This document shows positions 58,050-64,000 of a stretch of DNA of 64,000 nt, in pieces. Source of the DNA: Paulownia fortunei. Lineage: Eukaryota; Streptophyta; Magnoliopsida; Lamiales; Paulowniaceae. The notes beneath the pieces were generated by a model that was given only the letters and a program-made list of their open reading frames with translations, was not told the origin of the DNA and did no database searches. Where the stretch lies: assembly GCA_019321725.1 (NCBI GenBank), contig CM033108.1, positions 11,054,060 through 11,118,059 of the forward strand, given 5' to 3'. The translations under genes were made by a program, and so were the position numbers. Within the stretch, counting starts at the first letter, position 1; every line of letters starts with the position of its first letter.

Positions 58050-59396
58050 GTGATGAAATTTCTATAGTCTGGCTAAAGACTATAAATTTAGCTCTTCTTG
58101 GGAGTAAACCTAAGTTATTTATTTGCTTTATTTCAATTACAGTTTAGTTAAATTTTCTATTATATTATTGCTTAGGAAATTACTTTTAGGTTGATTTATC
58201 CCCTAGTTTGTGATTATTTTGATTGAATTTGTTATTATCTACTTCTTATAGGTTGAAAACTTGAAAGCTAAAAAAAAAGGTTTGCTAATACCCAGACCCC
58301 CAGTCTTGCCAGATTATCAGTCCGATGACGGCACTATCGGCAATTAAACATGACATTGCATCTTCTCAGGGATGTCCTCTGCATTTTGTTGTTTTATTTT
58401 GCATTGAGTATAATGTACTTTTTATGTTTGGGGAAGTACTTTTGAGATTTTTGATTTAGCTTTCTTGTTTCATAGGTTTTGTTTTTATTTGTTCTTTCAA
58501 ATTATTACTTAGAATTTGGGTTTTTGTATTTATTCTATTATCGAAAAAACAAATAGTGAAATCTTGAGTTATACTAGTGTTGAATCATTATTGGCCAATG
58601 ATTGTATGAATGATGGCGTGTTGGAATGGATAAATGTTGTCTTTGTCTAAATGTTTGGCATGTTTGTTGGTTTTGTTAACTTTGTTATTCTTGTCATATT
58701 TGAGCACTAGTCATTTGTTGAATTGATTTTGTTTGCTTAAAGAAGATTTATAAGAATCACTTATTTTCTAAATGATTGCACCAAGCTCAAGAACTTGTTT
58801 GATCACTAGTCGAGGCAAAATCCTACGTGACGTAGCATTAGGTAGATGATTTAGGCCATCCTTAGATCAATTGATCTATATAGCCAACCAATATATTAAT
58901 TATGCCTAATATCCCATTCTAACCCTATTGTGATGTTTTTATTGGCATTCCATAAACAAATTCCTCAAGCCTCATGCATATTTTATCTATAATTGACATG
59001 TTCACTCTTACACACAAGTATTCTAGGATGAATTGCAAGAAGTTTGAGCACAAATGGAGATGAAAGGCGAAAATTTAAGGGGGAAAAAGTGTATGTGTAG
59101 ATCTTCCTAATCATGTGTATAATGAATTGATTAAGTTTAGGGTGTTACATCTATGAAAAAGAGGGAAGGATAGTTCTACAGAAAAAAAAATTAAGAGAAT
59201 CATGAAAAAAATAAAAATGATAGATGTCAAAGGAAAAATCTATAATAAGATGCATGTAAAGGGGTGACATAGATGAATATGTTAAAGTGTTGGTGCTCTA
59301 CACATGGTTCTAAATGATTATGTGTTTTGGGTGACTTTGAACTACTTTTATCCATATTTTTCTATCAATTACCCAAACCACACGTTACAAGCCTTG
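58050..59396 (+). mobile_element. Non-coding 3' region of element J, first part
   Basis: Contains the Athila-like signature GGCTAAAGACTATAAATTTA, then GCTCTTCTTGGGAGTAAACC at 58071-58110. Its usual form, GACGTTAAAC...GCTTGTTGGGAGGCAACCC, follows pol in related elements. A TTTGGGGAAG purine tract lies near 58429. No ORF of note. Confidence 0.68.
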
Positions 59397-61677
59397 TGTA
59401 ACACCCCTAAACCTAACTGCAGAGCCTAAACAAGCTGATACAGTTAAGTCAAGAAATATTAATTTTTCATCAATATTAGAGTTATGGTTTTAATAAAAGT
59501 TCTCATTTTTAGCTATAAGAGAAAGAACTTGAATCATTTTAAACACACCATATACATATATCAAAACTAGTACATCTGTTTACAAAATCATAATAGAGCG
59601 ACTTATTTAAAAACAAAATAGAGTTTTCAAAATAAACTACAAAATAGTTCAAAACATGGCACATGAACAAATCTCTGTTCGACCACTCTAGAAACTTAGT
59701 TAATCTCTAAACCTGTACATTTCCACCTGTATCACATGAATCTAATAAGCTAAAGGCTTAATAAGATGAAATTGATACAATAACAAATAATATATATGCA
59801 CATCTCATAAATCATTAAATGCATTATTATATTTAATAACTTTCATTCATAAATCATTCTTTAGGGCCCTTGAAGTGTGGTACCTAACTAATAGCAATAA
59901 ACCGTAGTTTTCAGAACCTGTTCATAATGATTGGCCAATAAGAGAACTAATACAGGGTTTTCGTACTTGGTCTTTCAACCTCAGGTATTAGCCATATTCT
60001 ATCTCATTCATTGTGGCTTTTCTATACCGGTTTTTCAACCTCAAGTATTTGCCACCATTTATTGGGTCCATCGGTCCCTCCTGCGTCCCTTGTCTACCCA
60101 ACCATCAATCAAGGACCATACTTCCTTTTCAAAAACCTCATTATATTTTTAATAGTGTCATGCTTCATAAACCATAAATGTATCAAATATTATATCATTT
60201 GACAAATAATAACAATCACATTAAAACATGAACAAACATTATATGATTCTTGTGATACAGCAAATGAAAGGTTTAACTTACCTCAAGTCCACTTTGTGGC
60301 AAGTGAAAAGACCAATCTCTTTAGAAGATAGGATGAGTTAAAGGCCTAACATAATCAAATCATGTACCATTTAATATTCTTTTTATAAATCATTTAGTCT
60401 ATTATAGTTAAAGTTCATATACATTTTTCAATGTATTGTAAATAATTCCATATCAATTACATAACCTTAAAAACAATGCATACTCCATATTTTACTACTA
60501 ATTCAAGACATTAAATATTAGGGCAGCCATTAAATAACTAATAATTTAAACATAATTATTAGGACAGCCCCTAAAACATGCACAATCCAAATTAACATGA
60601 CATAAATTCGGTTCTAATTTAAATTGATCGTACCCTTCAATTAAGCAAACTAATTGCTATTATTTTCAATCATTCAAAGGAACTTCCAAACATAATATAA
60701 GCATTACAAAATTAATAGAAATAAGTAAATTAAGCATATTTCACAAAACTATCAATTTTGCTAAAAACTAGCTTAACTATTTTGGCTTCAAGTGTAACTT
60801 ACTTAAGTTTTCAATCATACAAAAACATACTAAAATATGTAACCATCCAAGATACTACAAATTCATCATAAGAAACATTGAAAAAGAATATACCTTGATT
60901 AAGTTGGAATTAAGCTTCAAAATCAATGGTTTACAAGTTTAAAAAGGGTGGAACTTGTTCTAGTTTGTGTTTTATGAATTCCTATGGATTGAATTCAATT
61001 TTTATGAGTATGAGAGTGTAGAAATTTGGGAGAAACTTAGTAGAACAAGGCTAGTCATTTTTGAGGTGATTCCACAAGAAATATGGATGAAAATGATTTA
61101 TTTGACCTTTCAAAGAGAGGTAAGTGGAGGGTGATGATTGGTTGCATCATGTTTGGTGTCTTCTCATACTAAAAGACACGTTCATGGGCTAAGTAGATGA
61201 CAAAAATTTATGATTTGGTGTTATAATCAAGTGCAATGCGATTTAAAATGATTTCATGCAACCCAGTCAACCAACCAATCAAATTGCACCATTTTGCATA
61301 CTTTTAGTTCTTAGCCAAATGTAACATATTTAAAGTAAATATTTAGGCAAATAATCACTTCATAATGTAATAAGTATGGAGCAATACGAATAATTCATTT
61401 CGTGGTCATTCAATACATCAATCTTCCTTAATCGAGATACCGAACTTTTCACTGCAAAAAGGCACTTAAGGAATATGTTAAATCAAGAAACAAAAGTTTG
61501 ATCTCATATTTCATGTACTAATTCATGTTAAATCATAACTAGAGCATATAATAACAATTATTCAAGTTCGTGCAATCATGTTAGTTGTATACCATAATTC
61601 AATAATACACATTGATTAGATGCATATTCATGCAATATGCTTATTATTGGCTATGTAGGAGAGAATTGGGCATTACA
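59397..61677 (-). mobile_element. Solo LTR C3 (gypsy-like), minus orientation
   Basis: Plus-strand ends are TGTAACACCCCTAAACC and TTGGGCATTACA. It is 2281 bp and collinear with C2 throughout. Flanks CCTTG (59392-59396) and TCTTG (61678-61682) form a target duplication with one transition. The ORFs at 59931-60202 are chance frames in the LTR. Confidence 0.9.
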
Positions 61678-62095
61678 TCTTGAAAGTCCTTTTAATCATT
61701 GATGCTATAGTTTATCTACATTAGTGAGGATTAGTGTGAAAAATAAGCCTACGAAGTTTGGAAAATTCATAATTATCAATAAAAAATGGATCATTTAGAA
61801 AGCTTAACCTTATAAACTTACTTGACTGATGAATTTAACTTGATGAATTGGCTATTCACATGCACACACAAGGTCATGAAGTTTGGTTGAAACTTGCATA
61901 CACATTTATTATTAGGACATTGACATATTTTTGAAGTTCTTTCAGTAATGATTTTTATAGTCTTTGGGGCACGATGATGTTTTGATGCTAGTCGATACTC
62001 AAGAATGTAATGGAATCTTTTGGTTTACTTTAGTTTAGTTTATTTTTTTTATTTTGCTTGAGGACAAGCAAGTCTTTAAGTTTGGGGGTATTAAT
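61678..62095 (+). mobile_element. Non-coding 3' end and PPT of element J
   Basis: Resumes element J after C3. CTTGAGGACAAGCAAGTC then AAGTTTGGGGGTA (62078-62090) is the conserved Athila-like end and polypurine tract. A plus-oriented LTR should follow but does not. Confidence 0.75.
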
Positions 62096-63699
62096 TGTTC
62101 TTTGAAAATCCTCACCGCAAGCATATGGCATCAAGTTTTAGTATAGAGAGATGATAAATAGATTGTTGTATCCACAAGGATTGATATCAATAAATACTAA
62201 GTATTATAATTAGAATAATTCTAACTTCATTTAGATGACCTAAACAAGAGTTGTAATTATTAAAACTAAAGAATCCTACAATTATTCTAGAAAAGTTCAC
62301 TTGGGCAAATTATCGAACACTTAATAAGCATTTAATTCTTGAGGTATGATTCACCTAGTTGTCATCTATGTTCACCAATCTAATTTATCAATTTCAAGCA
62401 AACATTTTACAAGTCAAGAATCTCTAAAGTAATTAATCCCTCTCTCAAGTGCCGAGTGAATATGAATTCTAATTTTGGAATTTCAATATCTCTATAAAAA
62501 CCCCAAAACTAAATTTCTATCACAGATCAGTAGATTCTTCAGTAAGACTTCAAAAGATTCATACGCCTCTCCACTCAAATAATTCCTAGGTTATGTTATC
62601 CTATGGTCATGCATAAAATTCCCTCTCTGGAATACCCAATTTCACACACCAAACATTCAAGATCAGTGGCTAATTAATCATGAATCCAATCAATACAAGA
62701 TAATACAAATAAATTGAGGAACTTGAAATAGCATGAATTGAAAATAAAAATATAAGATCCAACATAAGTTACATCATCCCCCAAAAACTAGAATTTAGTT
62801 TATAGCTAGAATTGAAAAACTTATAAATAAGTTTTTATTCATGGTTGATAAAAGAAAACAAAGAGAGAAAAGAAAACAAGAATCAAAAGTAGGAAATTTT
62901 CTCTATGTCTAGATTTTTTTGGCCTCCATTTGTGTTCTTGAAGTTTCTTTCTTGTTCTCTAGCCTTTTTCTTGTGTTTTCCAGGCTACCAAGTTGTTTTA
63001 GAAGAGCCTCAAGCCTTTTATTTGTACTTTTTTTTCTCTAAAATCCATGTTTGAATACCCTTCAGTACACAAAACATGTTACCCTTCAGTACACAAAACA
63101 TATAAGGATGCGCCATGGTGCCTTAACAGGATGGGCATAACTAGTCGCACCGCGACAGAAAGTGAGGCACCATAGTGCCAAATTTTAACTTTTTGACATC
63201 TTTCTAAATGAATTATATTTTGGTGTTTTCATATAAATTGTATCCATGTTTTTTGGCTTTCTACAGACTCTTAAATCAGCTTAATATCAAATTAGAGGAT
63301 AGAGTTATGCCGAAAATACCAAGATGTGCCACATCTGAAAGTTTTATTCCACTACTAACTTTTTAACTCATATTTTCTCATTGAAAATGAATGAACTGGG
63401 GTTTGTATTAACACAAAACTTATGTATCTAACTCTCAAATTTCCAATGGATCAAGAATCAAATCAATAGGATATCAAATCAAAGAGTTATGCCTAAAATA
63501 CCACACTGCCACAACAACATCCAGCGTTACAATATTCTTGACTTATTTCCTTCAATCTTTAGACTTCTAACACTTGTCTCATTCTTCCATTCTCTACAAA
63601 ATATAAACAAAATACATAAAAATCAACATAAAGCACTTGAATACAGACAAATAATTAAGTTAAAGGTATTCAAATGGTAAGTAAAACATCCACTTAACA
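62096..63699 (-). mobile_element. Inverted Athila-like LTR K
   Basis: Plus-strand start TGTTCTTTGAAAATCC and end CACTTAACA give TG/CA termini and a length of 1604 bp. Its first ~400 bp are the reverse complement of the U5 end of LTR J, so it lies on the minus strand. It contains a short GC-rich patch at 63105-63170 and a 24-bp tandem duplication (63057 and 63081). No target duplication (TTAAT left, ATAGG right) and no PBS on either side. Confidence 0.7.
63057..63103 (+). repeat. 24-bp tandem duplication in LTR K
   Basis: ACCCTTCAGTACACAAAACAT begins at 63057 and again at 63081, identical for 21 bp. Confidence 0.92.
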
Positions 63700-63704
63700 A
63701 TAGG

Positions 63705-64000
63705 TATGTGTATATTTTGAGATACAAGTCTGAAGCTTTTGAAATGTTCAAAGAATTTAGGCATGAAGTGGAGAAACAAACTAGGAGGAGTATTAAGACT
63801 CTTTGATCTGATTGAAAAGGCAAGTACATAGGCTTAGAGTTTCTAAATTATCTAAGAGATAATGAAATTCTCTCATAGTGGACTCCGCCTATAACTCCAC
63901 AGCTAAATATGCTTGTTGAGCATAGAAACCGAGCTCTATTAGGCATGGTTTAGTCCATGATAAGTCTCACTAGGATGCCTCTTTCCTTCTGGAGCTATGC
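63705..64000 (+). pseudogene. Copia integrase fragment (B/E-related), runs off window
   Basis: Reads YVYILRYKSEAFEMFKEFRH, EVEKQTRRSIKTL, stop, SD, stop (second catalytic Asp region), LNYLRDNEILS, stop, WTPPITPQL, then MLVEHRNRALLGMV containing the Glu region, and MPLSFWSYA at the edge. It is close to the integrase of B-. At least three in-frame stops. It may belong to copia E2, whose leader is cut at 56498, but the gag and N-terminal pol that should lie between are missing. Confidence 0.82.

Noticed and set aside
44520..60202. Similar small ORFs at 44520-44711 and 60011-60202 as a conserved gene pair
   Set aside because: The similarity reflects the same position in LTRs C2 and C3. The frame is antisense to the LTR and differs by stops and substitutions without protein-level bias.
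1..64000. CRISPR-like arrays, tRNA or rRNA genes
   Set aside because: No regularly spaced repeats with unique spacers and no cloverleaf-type A/B boxes or rRNA core sequence were recognised; the only short array is the five-unit minisatellite at 18401-18600.

Overview
The window is plant nuclear DNA, most likely from a flowering plant. It is visibly AT-rich and made almost entirely of old transposable elements inserted into one another. Primer-binding sites complementary to plant initiator-Met tRNA (Ty1/copia) and Asp tRNA (Ty3/gypsy), Gag CCHC knuckles and copia and gypsy domains support this. I see no intact host gene, tRNA, rRNA, CRISPR array or bacterial-type signal. Species cannot be named from the sequence.

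Layout. 1-425: 3' part of a copia LTR (family A) with its PBS. 426-3308: minus-strand leader and LTR of a second copia family (B). 3309-3616 plus 13019-13610: remnant of a LINE-type RT-like coding region, split by a copia element (A, 3617-13013) with a 5-bp target duplication ACAAA. The A region holds a 100-N gap (5924-6023) flanked by two nearly identical 3.65-kb copies (2276-5923 and 6024-9703), probably one locus assembled twice. 13611-15212: 5'-truncated LTR of family C. 15213-19930: an unusual gypsy remnant with a plus-strand 'putative gypsy-type transposon' ORF, a five-unit hairpin minisatellite, and gag/protease on the minus strand. 19940-21039: Athila/Tat-like LTR end, Asp PBS and gag start.

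21040-38553: two B-type copia elements tail to tail. The plus copy carries a nested 2.7-kb solo LTR (D) in its leader and is cut in the reverse transcriptase/RNase H region. There it is fused directly to the truncated 3' LTR of a minus copy that keeps most of gag-pol. 38554-40450: an AT-rich fold-back/LTR-like segment, a gypsy LTR end and a minus-strand copia integrase fragment. 40487-50175: copia LTR and leader (E1), invaded by a related LTR (G), itself invaded by two solo LTRs (C2, TSD ATGCT; H, TSD CAATG). 50176-62095: Athila-like element(s) in an internal-LTR-internal arrangement, with nested copia E2 and solo LTR C3. 62096-63699: an inverted LTR (K). 63700-64000: copia integrase fragment.

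The recorded order of events is old hosts (LINE, Athila-like P and J, copia E1), then copia A, B, E2 and G, then solo LTRs C2, C3, D and H. The coding regions carry many stops and frameshifts, and all three copia reverse transcriptases seen have lost the YxDD active site. None of the elements looks autonomous. The most unusual items are the antisense-ORF gypsy remnant with its hairpin array, the position-conserved but sequence-variable GC-rich patch about 170-200 nt inside every B/E-family element, and the inverted junctions at about 30903 and 62095.
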